From the NCBI RefSeq assembly GCF_025630775.1, contig NZ_JAOSZE010000022.1, positions 1 to 64,000 on the forward strand: 64,000 nt of DNA, read 5' to 3'. Positions within the stretch are counted from its first letter, which is position 1, and every line of letters begins with the position of its first letter. Shown here piece by piece: positions 42,808 to 51,134 of this stretch. Source of the stretch: Actinoplanes sp. KI2 (lineage in GTDB: Bacteria > Actinomycetota > Actinomycetes > Mycobacteriales > Micromonosporaceae). Position numbers and translations under genes: made by a program. The notes under the pieces were generated by a model, which made no database searches, had not been told where the DNA came from, and worked only from the letters and a program-made list of their open reading frames with translations.

Positions 42808-43463
42808 CCGTCGGTGAGCGTGGGCGCGTAGAGCGCCGGCTGCGGCTTGAGCTTCTTCCGGCGGAACAGGATCGCCGCGATGACGCCGCCGAGCAGCCCG
42901 AGCAGGTGCCCCTGCCAGGAGATCGGCTGGTCGGTCGGCAGGATGTTGTAGAGCTGGTACCAGTACAGCAGCCCGATGAACGCGGCCACCGCGAGGTTCC
43001 ACCAGCTGCGCTCGACGAGCCCGCGGGTCAGCAACAGCCCGAGATAGCCGAAGATCACTCCGCTGGCACCGACCACCACGGTTCTCGGGTCACCGATCAG
43101 CCACACGCCCAGCCCGCTGACCAGCATGATCACGAGCGTCGACCAGATGAATCGCCGCCCACCGCCGGCCAGCGCGAACGTGCCGACCAGGATCAGCGGG
43201 ACGGCGTTGCCGTACAGGTGGTCCCACCCGGCGTGCAGAAACGGGCTGAACAGCACGCCGTCGAGCCCGTACAGGTGGTGGGGGATGATGCCGCCGGCCG
43301 CGTCGAGCCGGCCGTGCCCGATACCCCGGTCGATGACCTCGATGAGGAACAGGAACGGGATGACCGCGCACATCGTCACGAAGGCCCGCCCGAGGGAGGC
43401 GTAGAACGCCGGGGTGCCGAACTTTGTCGCATCTGACTGAGCGTCCGCACCGTCGTAACTCAT
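42804..43463 (-). CDS. rhomboid-family intramembrane serine protease
   Basis: A 219-residue protein with six membrane segments. The catalytic Ser lies in VVVGASGVIFGYLG (G-x-S) and the His in WQGHLLGLLGG; the HAGWDHLYGNAVPLILVG segment in the second/third helix region is diagnostic. It cleaves membrane-anchored proteins within the bilayer. ATG 43463 (MSYDGADAQ) is used; ATG 43472 would add three residues. Physiological substrates are unknown. Confidence 0.9.
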   Translation of the reverse strand: MSYDGADAQSDATKFGTPAFYASLGRAFVTMCAVIPFLFLIEVIDRGIGHGRLDAAGGIIPHHLYGLDGVLFSPFLHAGWDHLYGNAVPLILVGTFALAGGGRRFIWSTLVIMLVSGLGVWLIGDPRTVVVGASGVIFGYLGLLLTRGLVERSWWNLAVAAFIGLLYWYQLYNILPTDQPISWQGHLLGLLGGVIAAILFRRKKLKPQPALYAPTLTDG

Positions 43464-43501
43464 GGTTCCCATGGTCCCAGGCCGCGGCAACGCCTGCCAG
43501 A

Positions 43502-44287
43502 TCAGCCGAGCCTGCGGGTGGCCTCGCGAATGTCGTCGCGGAAGGTGGAGATTTGCGAGTAGACGCCCGGATAGCCGTCCCGGGCGCAGCCGAGCCCCCA
43601 GCTCACGATGCCGACCTGGACCCACTCGCCGGTCGCGTTCCGGCCGACCATCGGGCCGCCGGAGTCGCCCTGGCAGGTGTCGACGCCGCTCTTGCCGGCG
43701 CAGATCGAATCGGACGCGACCAGCTTCACGCCGGCCTTCTTGTACTCGGCGGCGCAGGTGTCGTCGGGAACGGACGGGACGGTCGCGTAATGCAGCTTCC
43801 GCTCCTGCCTCATCGAGCCCTCGCGGGTCTGCCCCCACCCCATCACCACGAACTCACCCTCCTCCACGGTGCCCTCGACCAGCGGCAGGGTGGGCAGGTC
43901 GAGCACGCGGTCGAGCTGGACCAGCGCCCAGTCGTCGCCGCGGGTCTCGTCCCGGAAGCCGGGCGCCCGGAACACGGTGACCGAGTGGGCGACGATCGCG
44001 CCGCGGGACTTGAGGTCGACCGCGCCGGCGATGACCTTGATGCCGGTGGTCGGTCCGGTACGGCCGACACAGTGCCCTGCGGTGAGCACCACCCGGGGCG
44101 CGGTCAGGGCGCCACCGCAGCCCATCGAGAGCCGCACCACCCACGGGAACTTGCCGGACGTCGCGACGGCCCCGCCGACGACCTCGGCCACCGGTCTCGA
44201 CGCGGAACCCGCGTGGGCCGGCAGATCGGTGACGGCCGCTACGCCCGCGATGGCACTAATGAGGACGAGCGCGGCGTTTCGGACCAT
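43502..44287 (-). CDS. secreted trypsin-like serine protease (S1 family)
   Basis: A 261-residue exported protease. A signal peptide (MVRNAALVLISAIAGVAAV...AHAG) is followed by the chymotrypsin fold with His in LTAGHCVG, Asp in DDWALVQL and Ser in CQGDSGGPM. The Asp six residues before the Ser (VDTCQGDS) predicts trypsin-like cleavage after Arg or Lys. Six cysteines could form three disulfides. The start at ATG 44287 fits the signal peptide; longer readings enter the upstream terminator. Confidence 0.92.
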   Translation of the reverse strand: MVRNAALVLISAIAGVAAVTDLPAHAGSASRPVAEVVGGAVATSGKFPWVVRLSMGCGGALTAPRVVLTAGHCVGRTGPTTGIKVIAGAVDLKSRGAIVAHSVTVFRAPGFRDETRGDDWALVQLDRVLDLPTLPLVEGTVEEGEFVVMGWGQTREGSMRQERKLHYATVPSVPDDTCAAEYKKAGVKLVASDSICAGKSGVDTCQGDSGGPMVGRNATGEWVQVGIVSWGLGCARDGYPGVYSQISTFRDDIREATRRLG

Positions 44288-44306
44288 ACATACATTTGAG
44301 CACAGC

Positions 44307-44344
44307 AAAACGGGCCGCGCGGCGTATGCCACGCAGCCCGTTTT
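44307..44344 (-). terminator. terminator downstream of the transglycosylase gene
   Basis: Arms AAAACGGGC and GCCCGTTTT (44307-44315 and 44336-44344) form a stem which on the minus strand ends in TTTT. It separates the transglycosylase gene (44387) from the protease gene (44287). Confidence 0.82.
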
Positions 44345-44386
44345 GTCAAATTTGTCTAAATCGCGCCGATGAGCTAGGGCAGGCCC

Positions 44387-45088
44387 CTAGTACCAGCCCG
44401 TGTTCTGCGAGTGCGACCACGCCCCACACGGCGAGTTGTAGCGGTTCTCGATGTAGTCCAGACCCCACTTGATCTGCGTGGCGGGGTTGGTCTTCCAGTC
44501 GTCACCGAACTTCGCCATCTTGCTGCCGGGCAGCGCCTGCGGGATCCCGTACGCCCCGGAGCTGTTGTTGGTGGCCTTGTAGTTCCAGCCACTCTCGCGG
44601 GCGAAGAGCTTGTCGAGGCAGGGGAACTGGTCGATCTTGAAACCGGCCGCGAGCATCAGCGCGCACCCGGTCTGCCGGCTGCCGCTGAAGTCGTTGCAGG
44701 AGCCCGGGATCGGGCCGTTGTAGGCGACCGGTCCGCCGCTGCCGCTGTCCGCGGCCTTCTTCGCCGCGGCGGCCTTCTTCGCCGCGATGGCCTTGGCCTC
44801 GAGCGCATGCGCCTTGTCGGCCGCGGCCTTCGCCTCGGTGGCGGCCTTCGCCGCGGCGTCGCCCTCCGCCTCGCGCTGGTAGGCGCGGGCCGCGGCGTGC
44901 TCGGCTTGCCGCTGCTTGAGCAGCTGCATGTCGTCGACATCCACCTGGACGACGTTCGAAGCTTCGGAATGCTGCTGTGGTGCCGGGACCACCCGGTCCT
45001 TGCCGAGGTACACGCCGCCGATCAGGCCCGCAACAAGCAGACCGACCGACGCGGAACGTACTCCGACCCGGCTCCAAGGCCGACTCAC
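44387..45088 (-). CDS. membrane-anchored lytic transglycosylase-like protein
   Basis: A 233-residue wall-active protein. A basic start and membrane segment (ASVGLLVAGLIGGVYLG) precede an Ala/Lys-rich coiled coil (about 60-135) and a C-terminal SLT/lysozyme-like domain with the catalytic Glu in FARESGWNYKATN and YGIPQALPGSKM. GTG 45088 is supported by AAGGGA 6 bases upstream. The domain and the CRP-type site 218 bases upstream recall resuscitation-promoting-factor-like muralytic genes, which are CRP-regulated in mycobacteria. Cysteines (CNDF, TGCAL, FPCLD, SPCGA) suggest two disulfides. Confidence 0.87.
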   Translation of the reverse strand: MSRPWSRVGVRSASVGLLVAGLIGGVYLGKDRVVPAPQQHSEASNVVQVDVDDMQLLKQRQAEHAAARAYQREAEGDAAAKAATEAKAAADKAHALEAKAIAAKKAAAAKKAADSGSGGPVAYNGPIPGSCNDFSGSRQTGCALMLAAGFKIDQFPCLDKLFARESGWNYKATNNSSGAYGIPQALPGSKMAKFGDDWKTNPATQIKWGLDYIENRYNSPCGAWSHSQNTGWY

Positions 45089-45305
45089 GAAGTATCCCTT
45101 CGTCGGGGGCAGGGACGCGGCACGCCCGGCCGCCCGGAAGGCGGTTGGCCGTGCCGCGAGCACCGCGACCACTCGGGCCGACGCCTCGGTCTCAGTCGAT
45201 CAAGGCGGTGGCCCGACGTCGATCTCCGACGAAGATGACCACGCGATGGCGCTCGCCGAACACCATTGCGCAAGGTGAAGTGGATGTGAAATGCGTACGC
45301 AGTGA

Positions 45306-45321
45306 TGTGATGTTGCTCACA
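45306..45321. promoter_or_regulatory. perfect CRP-type binding site
   Basis: TGTGATGTTGCTCACA matches the CRP consensus TGTGA-N6-TCACA in all ten defined positions. It lies in the 282-base gap upstream of the transglycosylase gene (minus strand), downstream of phoH. Nothing else regulatory is clear in this gap. Confidence 0.7.
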
Positions 45322-45370
45322 TAAATTTTCAGCGCAAACCGGTCGATAGTTCGCCCATTCGAGGGTCACC

Positions 45371-46762
45371 TCATAGCGGGATGTCCTCCAGCAGATCGGT
45401 GACCACCTCAGCGATCGGCGACCGCTCGGACCGTGTCAAGGTCACGTGGGCGAAGATCGGATGCCCCTTCAGCGCCTCGATGACCGCCGTCACGCCGTCG
45501 TGCCGGCCCACCCGCAGGTTGTCCCGCTGGGCGACGTCGTGGGTGAGCACCACCCGCGACCCCTGCCCGATACGGGAGAGGACGGTGAGCAACACGTTGC
45601 GTTCCAGGGACTGCGCCTCGTCGACGATCACGAATGCGTCGTGCAGGCTGCGGCCGCGGATGTGGGTCAGCGGCAGCACCTCGAGCATGCCGCGGGCCAT
45701 GACCTCCTCCATGACGTTCGCGTGCACCACCGCGCCGAGGGTGTCGAAGACCGCCTGCGCCCAGGGCGACATCTTCTCCGACTCGGTGCCGGGAAGGTAG
45801 CCCAGCTCCTGGCCGCCGACCGCGTAGAGCGGGCGGAAGACGATCACCTTCTTGTGGCGGCCGCGCTCCATGGTCGCCTCGAGACCGGCGCAGAGCGCGA
45901 GCGCCGACTTGCCGGTGCCGGCCCGGCCGCCCAGCGAGACGATGCCGATCGACTCGTCCAGCAGCAGGTCGAGCGCGACGCGCTGCTCGGCGGAGCGGCC
46001 CCGCAGGCCGAACGCCTCGCGGTCGCCGCGGACCAGGCGCACCGTCTTGTCGGGGTTGACCCGGCCGAGGGCCGAGCCCTTCGACGAGTGGATCACCAGG
46101 CCGGTGTGGCAGGGCAGGTGCTCGGCCTCCTCCAGCTCCAGCTCCGCGCCGCCGTAGAGCGCCGAGACCTGCTCCTCGGCGAGCTTGAGGTCGGCCATGC
46201 CGGTCCACGTCGGGTCGCTGGCCTGGCCGTGGCGGTACTCGTCGGCGGTCAGACCGACCGACGCCGCCTTGACCCGCAGCGGCATGTCCTTGCTGACCAG
46301 CGTGACGTCCCCGCCTTCGGCGGCCAGGCCGAGCGCCACGGACAGGATGCGGGTGTCGTTCGAGTCGTTGCGGAACCCGTGCGGTAGCACACTCTGGTCG
46401 GCGTGGTTGAGCTCCACCCGAAGGGTGCCGCCCTCGTCGTTGCAGAGCACAGGCTGATCGAGCCGGCCGAACTTGATACGCAGCTCGTCCAGCATGCGCA
46501 GCGCCTGCCGCGCGAACCAGCCCAGCTCCGGGTGGTGACGCTTGCCCTCCAACTCCGTGATGACCACGAGCGGGATGACCACCTCGTGATCGGTGAACCG
46601 GCGGAATGCCGCCGGGTCGGACAGCAGGACCGAGGTGTCCAACACAAAAACACGGCCCGTCGGGGCCGGTTCGGCGTCAGCGTGGCGATCGCGGGGTGTG
46701 CGTCGCGTTGCAGCGCGGGTGTTGGAGGGGGTGCCCTCGGCGTCAGATCGGCGTGGTGTCAC
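45371..46762 (-). CDS. PhoH-family protein: PIN domain fused to PhoH ATPase
   Basis: A 463-residue PhoH2-type protein. The N-terminal PIN domain begins FVLDTSVLLSDPAAFRRF and contains NDTRILSVALGLA; the C-terminal PhoH helicase-like ATPase has Walker A GGRAGTGKSALAL and Walker B FVIVDEAQSLE. Such fusions are sequence-specific RNA helicase-ribonucleases. GTG 46762 with GGAG 8 bases upstream is the chosen start; the Arg/Thr-rich first 45 residues are poorly conserved, so the start is uncertain. It diverges from otsB. Confidence 0.9.
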   Translation of the reverse strand: MTPRRSDAEGTPSNTRAATRRTPRDRHADAEPAPTGRVFVLDTSVLLSDPAAFRRFTDHEVVIPLVVITELEGKRHHPELGWFARQALRMLDELRIKFGRLDQPVLCNDEGGTLRVELNHADQSVLPHGFRNDSNDTRILSVALGLAAEGGDVTLVSKDMPLRVKAASVGLTADEYRHGQASDPTWTGMADLKLAEEQVSALYGGAELELEEAEHLPCHTGLVIHSSKGSALGRVNPDKTVRLVRGDREAFGLRGRSAEQRVALDLLLDESIGIVSLGGRAGTGKSALALCAGLEATMERGRHKKVIVFRPLYAVGGQELGYLPGTESEKMSPWAQAVFDTLGAVVHANVMEEVMARGMLEVLPLTHIRGRSLHDAFVIVDEAQSLERNVLLTVLSRIGQGSRVVLTHDVAQRDNLRVGRHDGVTAVIEALKGHPIFAHVTLTRSERSPIAEVVTDLLEDIPL

Positions 46763-47017
46763 AGGCCTGCTCCAGCGGGCGTGCAACCCGTCGACGCCCG
46801 CGGTCCGCAACCTCCGGCGGCCGGCTGTTGCACGGGGTCGGATTGCGGGGCCCCGTGGCGCACTTGTCGCAGGTCCGGGCCGTCCGGCTGACTCGGGATG
46901 ACCCCGTGTCATGCCTAGAACGCTAGCGGTCAACAGGCTTACGCGGTAGTACGCAAAACCCGGCTCAGGGCAATTTCTCAGGCCGCCAACCGGACTTCCG
47001 GCAGGTAATCTGACGTC

Positions 47018-47824
47018 GTGGCAGAGACTCAGCGTCCGAACCATCCGCCGAGCATCGCCGAGGCCTGGGCCGTCACGGTCGCGCGGGCGGCGGAGACCAC
47101 CTTCTTCTTCGACTTCGACGGTGTCCTTTCCCCGGTCACCGACGACCCCGACGCGTCCCAGCCGGTCGCCGCCGTGCCCGGCGTGCTCGAGCGCCTGGCG
47201 TCCGCCGTGCGCCGGGTGGCGATCGTCTCGGCCCGCCCGGTGAGCTTCCTGCGGTCACGCTTCGAGTCGCTCGAGCGCGTCGACCTGTACGGGCTCTACG
47301 GCCTCGAGGTGTGGCACGAGGGCGACGTGGTCACCGAGCCGGCCGCGCTGCCGTGGATACCCCCCATGTCCGACCTCGCCGAGCGGGCCCGGGCCGAGCT
47401 GCCCCCGCAGATCCTGGTCGAATACAAGCGGCTCTCGGTCGCCCTGCACTACCGCACGGCGCCGCAGCTGGCCGGCGAGGTCGAGCGCTGGGGCCACGAG
47501 CAGGCCGAGCGTCTCGGCCTGCGGGTCCAGGGCGGCCGCATGGTGATCGAGCTGAAGCCGCCGGTCGACCAGGACAAGGGCATGGTCATCACCGAGGGCG
47601 TCCGGAACGCACACTGCGCCTGGTATTTCGGCGACGACATGTCCGACATCAAGGCGTTCGACGCGCTGCGCGCCCGCGAGGCCGTCGACCCCGACTTCTT
47701 CGGCGTCGCGGTCGCGGTGGCCAACCCGGAGACCGGCGCCGAGGTCTCCAGCGCCGCCGACCTGACCTTGGATTCGCCCGACGCGGTGGCGGCATTCCTC
47801 ACCGACGGATTGCGCCGCTTCTAA
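47018..47824 (+). CDS. otsB: trehalose-phosphatase
   Basis: A 268-residue HAD-superfamily phosphatase that releases trehalose from trehalose 6-phosphate. Motif I is FFDFDGVLSPV, motif II is VAIVSARP, and motif IV is YFGDDMSDIKAF. EVWHEGDVV and VIELKPPVDQDKGM are characteristic of the OtsB type. TAATCT (47006-47011) lies 6 bases before GTG 47018. The synthase OtsA is not in the window. A short repeat array separates it from the convergent prenyl transferase. Confidence 0.88.
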   Translation: MAETQRPNHPPSIAEAWAVTVARAAETTFFFDFDGVLSPVTDDPDASQPVAAVPGVLERLASAVRRVAIVSARPVSFLRSRFESLERVDLYGLYGLEVWHEGDVVTEPAALPWIPPMSDLAERARAELPPQILVEYKRLSVALHYRTAPQLAGEVERWGHEQAERLGLRVQGGRMVIELKPPVDQDKGMVITEGVRNAHCAWYFGDDMSDIKAFDALRAREAVDPDFFGVAVAVANPETGAEVSSAADLTLDSPDAVAAFLTDGLRRF

Positions 47825-47980
47825 AAGTCAAATTCCCTTTACCGTACGAGGCTGAGCCAAGCCCCCGCCGATCACCGCGACCTGGCTGCCGTCCCGGCCC
47901 TTTGCCGCGAGCGTCCGGGCGGAGCTGCAACCCGGGCCGGCCGGCCCAGGCGGTTGGTCGCCCGTCTGCCGCCGCTCACC

Positions 47981-48055
47981 GCCGCGTCGTGAGGCGCCGC
48001 GTCGTGAGGCGCCGCGTCGTCAGGCGCCGCGTCGTCAGGCGCCGCGTCGTCAGGC
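47981..48055. repeat. 15-bp tandem repeat, five copies
   Basis: GCCGCGTCGTGAGGC / GCCGCGTCGTCAGGC is repeated at 47981, 47996, 48011, 48026 and 48041, with a degenerate sixth copy at 48056. Two copies have G and three have C at one position. The array ends 11 bases before the stop codon of the prenyl transferase gene. Confidence 0.92.
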
Positions 48056-48066
48056 GCCGCGGCGGG

Positions 48067-48837
48067 TCATGCGCCGAAGCGGCGCTGGCGGCTCGCATAG
48101 GAACGCAGCGCGCGCAGGAAGTCGATGCGCCGGAAGTCGGGCCAGTTGGCGTCGTGGAAGTAGAACTCGGACTGAGCCGACTGCCAGAGCAGGAAGCCGG
48201 AGAGCCGCTGCTCGCCACTGGTCCGGATGATCAGGTCGGGGTCGGGCTGGCCGCGGGTGTAGAGGTGCTCGGCGATGTGCTCGACGTCGAGGATCTCGGC
48301 GAGCTCCTCCAGCGTGCCGCCGGCCGCCGCGTGCTGTTGCATGAGGGAGCGGACCGCGTCGGCGATCTCGCGCCGGCCACCGTAGCCGACCGCCATGTTG
48401 ACCTCGACGCCGACCGTGCGGTCGCGGGTCTTCTCCTGCGCGGCCTTCAGCGCGGCCGCGGTCGAGGCGGGCAGCACGTCGAGCGCGCCGACCATGCGCA
48501 GCCGCCAGGGGTTGCCGTCCTCGGCCAGCTCGGTCGCGAGGTCCTCGATGATCCTCAGCAACGGGTCGAGCTCGGCGGACGGGCGGCGCAGGTTGTCGGT
48601 GGCCAGCAGGTACAGCGTGACGTGCCGGATGCCGGCCTGGTCGCACCAGGTGAGCAACTCCTTGACCCGGGCGGCGCCCACCCGGTGACCGTCGTTGGGG
48701 TCGACGAACCCCATCTCCTTGGCCCAGCGCCGATTGCCGTCGCACATGACGCCGACATGCTGGGGGACGGGCTTGCCGACCAGCCTTCCGGCCAGCCGAC
48801 GCTCGTAGAAGGAATAGACCAGGGACCGCACACTCAT
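48067..48837 (-). CDS. uppS: cis-prenyl transferase (isoprenyl transferase, UppS family)
   Basis: A 256-residue Z-type prenyl transferase that condenses IPP with an allylic diphosphate. The active-site loop is VMCDGNRRWAKEMG, the catalytic Asp following the usual position, and the C-terminal IPP-binding segment is DLIIRTSGEQRLSGFLLWQSAQSE in parts. Replacement of the usual MDGN by CDGN is typical of the Rv1086-like group that makes short Z,E-farnesyl diphosphate, so the product may be C15 rather than C50-55. TAGGGT lies 8 bases before ATG 48837. Confidence 0.88.
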   Translation of the reverse strand: MSVRSLVYSFYERRLAGRLVGKPVPQHVGVMCDGNRRWAKEMGFVDPNDGHRVGAARVKELLTWCDQAGIRHVTLYLLATDNLRRPSAELDPLLRIIEDLATELAEDGNPWRLRMVGALDVLPASTAAALKAAQEKTRDRTVGVEVNMAVGYGGRREIADAVRSLMQQHAAAGGTLEELAEILDVEHIAEHLYTRGQPDPDLIIRTSGEQRLSGFLLWQSAQSEFYFHDANWPDFRRIDFLRALRSYASRQRRFGA

Positions 48838-48955
48838 CGCCCCAAACCCTAGCCCCCATACCAGCCGGCGGCCTCGTCCGGGCGGTTAATAACGTTTGTC
48901 ACGGTGGGCGAGAACGCGTGCTCGACGCGTACGGGCAAAGACGCCGCACAAAGCC

Positions 48956-48996
48956 GCCTCGCTCCGCCCCGGCAGGAAGCCGAAGCGGAGCGAGGC
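48956..48996 (-). terminator. terminator of pckG, followed by a duplicated 16-mer
   Basis: A perfect 12-bp inverted repeat GCCTCGCTCCGC / GCGGAGCGAGGC (48956-48967 and 48985-48996) lies 36 bases beyond the pckG stop. On the pckG side, GCGAGGCGATGGAGAA is repeated directly at 48990-49005 and 49009-49024 (19-base step). Confidence 0.72.
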
Positions 48997-49031
48997 GATG
49001 GAGAAGAAGCGAGGCGATGGAGAAAGAAGGG

Positions 49032-50837
49032 TCAGGCGTCCGCCAGCCGAGCACGGAGGGCGTCGAGCTCGGCCCAGAGGACGGCGGGCAGCTTGTCACC
49101 GAACTTGGCGAACCACTCGGTGACCTGAGGGATCTCGGCCAGCCACTCGTCCCGATCGACCTTGAGGACGGCGGTCAGGTCGTCCTCGGACAGGTCGAGG
49201 CCGGTGAGGTCCAGCGCGGTCGCGGTGGGCACGTGGCCGATCGCGGTCTCCACCGCATCGCCCTTGCCGTCGAGGCGCTCGACGATCCACTTGAGCACCC
49301 GGCTGTTCTCGCCGAAGCCCGGCCACAGGAACCGGCCGTCGTCGCCGCGGCGGAACCAGTTGACGTAGAAGACCTTGGGCAGCTTGGCGGCGTCGCCGGA
49401 CGCGCCCTTGGCCATGTCGATCCAGTGCTGGAAGTAGTCGCCGGCGTGGTAGCCGATGAACGGCAGCATCGCCATCGGGTCGCGGCGTACCACGCCCACC
49501 TGGCCGACCGCCGCCGCCGTGGTCTCGCTGGACAGCGTGGCGCCCAGGTAGACCCCGTGCACCCAGTCGCGCGCCTCGGTGACCAGCGGGACCGTGGTCT
49601 TGCGGCGGCCGCCGAAGAGGATCGCGTCGATCGGTACGCCGCGCGGGTCGTGGTACTCGTCGGCGAGAATCGGGCACTGCTCGATCGGGGTGCAGAACCG
49701 GCTGTTCGGGTGGCTGGACGGCGCGGCCGAGTCCGGCGTCCAGTCGTGGTTCTTCCAGTCGGTGAGGTGCGCGGGCGGCTGGCCCATGCCCTCCCACCAG
49801 ATGTCCCCGTCGTCGGTGAGCGCCACGTTGGTGAAGACCGAGTTGCCCTGGGCGAGCGTGCGCATCGCGTTCGGGTTGGTGTGGAAGTCGGTGCCGGGCG
49901 CGACGCCGAACAGGCCGAACTCCGGGTTGGTGGCCCAGAGGCGGCCGTCCTCGCCGAAGCGCATCCAGGCGATGTCGTCGCCGACCGTCTCCACCTTCCA
50001 GCCGGGCAGGGTCGGCTCGAGCATGGCGAGGTTGGTCTTGCCGCAGGCCGACGGGAACGCACCGGCGATGTACCGGACCTGCCCCTCGGGCGACGTCAGC
50101 TTCATGATCAGCATGTGCTCGGCGAGCCAGCCCTCGTCCCGGGCGGCCACGCTGGCGATGCGCAGCGCGTAGCACTTCTTGCCGAGCAGCGAGTTGCCGC
50201 CGTATCCGGAGCCGTACGACCAGATCTCCCGGGTCTCCGGGAAGTGCGAGATGTACTTCGTCTCGTTGCACGGCCAGGCGACATCCGGCCGGCCGGGCTC
50301 GAGCGGGGCACCGACCGAGTGCAGCGCCGGCACGAAGTCCGCATCGTCGCCCATCGCCTCGAGGACACCGGCACCCATCCGGGTCATGATGCGCATGCTG
50401 GCGACGACGTACGGGCTGTCGGTGAGCTCCACGCCGAACATCGGCTGCGGCGCGTCGAGCGGGCCCATGCAGAACGGGACGACGTACATCGTCCGGCCGC
50501 GCATGCACCCCCGATACAGCTCCGTCATGATCGTTTTCATCTCGGCCGGCGCCATCCAGTTGTTGGTGGGTCCGGCATCGGCCTCGTCGACCGAGCAGAT
50601 GAACGTGCGCTCCTCGACTCGGGCCACGTCACCCGGGTCGGTGCGGGCCCAGAACGAGTTGGGCTTCTTGGCCTGGTCGAGCCGGACCAGGGCGCCGGAG
50701 TCGACCAGCGCATCGGTGATGCCGGTCCACTCCGCCTCCGATCCGTCGCACCAGACGATCCGGTCGGGCGTGGTCAGGGCTGCCACCTCGGCCACCCACG
50801 CCAGGAGACGGGGATGGGAGGTCGGGGGTTGTTGCAT
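49032..50837 (-). CDS. pckG: phosphoenolpyruvate carboxykinase (GTP)
   Basis: A 601-residue GTP-dependent PEPCK that converts oxaloacetate to phosphoenolpyruvate, the entry to gluconeogenesis. The P-loop/active-site cysteine segment is FPSACGKTNLAM, with GDDIAWMRFGEDG and the GTP-site region WPGFGENSRVLKW. ATG 50837 is preceded by AGGAG with 6 bases spacing, which decides against the in-frame earlier start. Length is standard. Functionally linked with glpX at 40444 but unlinked in transcription. Confidence 0.96.
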   Translation of the reverse strand: MQQPPTSHPRLLAWVAEVAALTTPDRIVWCDGSEAEWTGITDALVDSGALVRLDQAKKPNSFWARTDPGDVARVEERTFICSVDEADAGPTNNWMAPAEMKTIMTELYRGCMRGRTMYVVPFCMGPLDAPQPMFGVELTDSPYVVASMRIMTRMGAGVLEAMGDDADFVPALHSVGAPLEPGRPDVAWPCNETKYISHFPETREIWSYGSGYGGNSLLGKKCYALRIASVAARDEGWLAEHMLIMKLTSPEGQVRYIAGAFPSACGKTNLAMLEPTLPGWKVETVGDDIAWMRFGEDGRLWATNPEFGLFGVAPGTDFHTNPNAMRTLAQGNSVFTNVALTDDGDIWWEGMGQPPAHLTDWKNHDWTPDSAAPSSHPNSRFCTPIEQCPILADEYHDPRGVPIDAILFGGRRKTTVPLVTEARDWVHGVYLGATLSSETTAAAVGQVGVVRRDPMAMLPFIGYHAGDYFQHWIDMAKGASGDAAKLPKVFYVNWFRRGDDGRFLWPGFGENSRVLKWIVERLDGKGDAVETAIGHVPTATALDLTGLDLSEDDLTAVLKVDRDEWLAEIPQVTEWFAKFGDKLPAVLWAELDALRARLADA

Positions 50838-51134
50838 GCGATCTCCTTCGGTCGGCACTGACCAATGACCGCCAGGCCGGGCGCCCGGCTAGGTCATGGG
50901 AGTCACATGAGCGTAAGGCGATTCGACGTGCTGTTCATCGGTTGTTCCTGTGGATAACCGCACAATCATCGGAAGCTTTGCTTGCAGACGATCGATTCTT
51001 CGTCGGTAAGTGCAGTTCTGCGCAACATCGGCCGTACGACGCCCCGCCACCTGCTCGTCCGGGCGCTTCCAAAAAACGGACTAAAAGTCCTAAACTGCTG
51101 TTATCTGATCTTCCCCGTCCAACAGGGGGCAGGA

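Noticed and set aside
45089..45370. c-di-AMP (ydaO-type) riboswitch before the transglycosylase gene
   Set aside because: Such elements precede some actinobacterial wall hydrolase genes, but I could not find the conserved core; only the CRP site is convincing.
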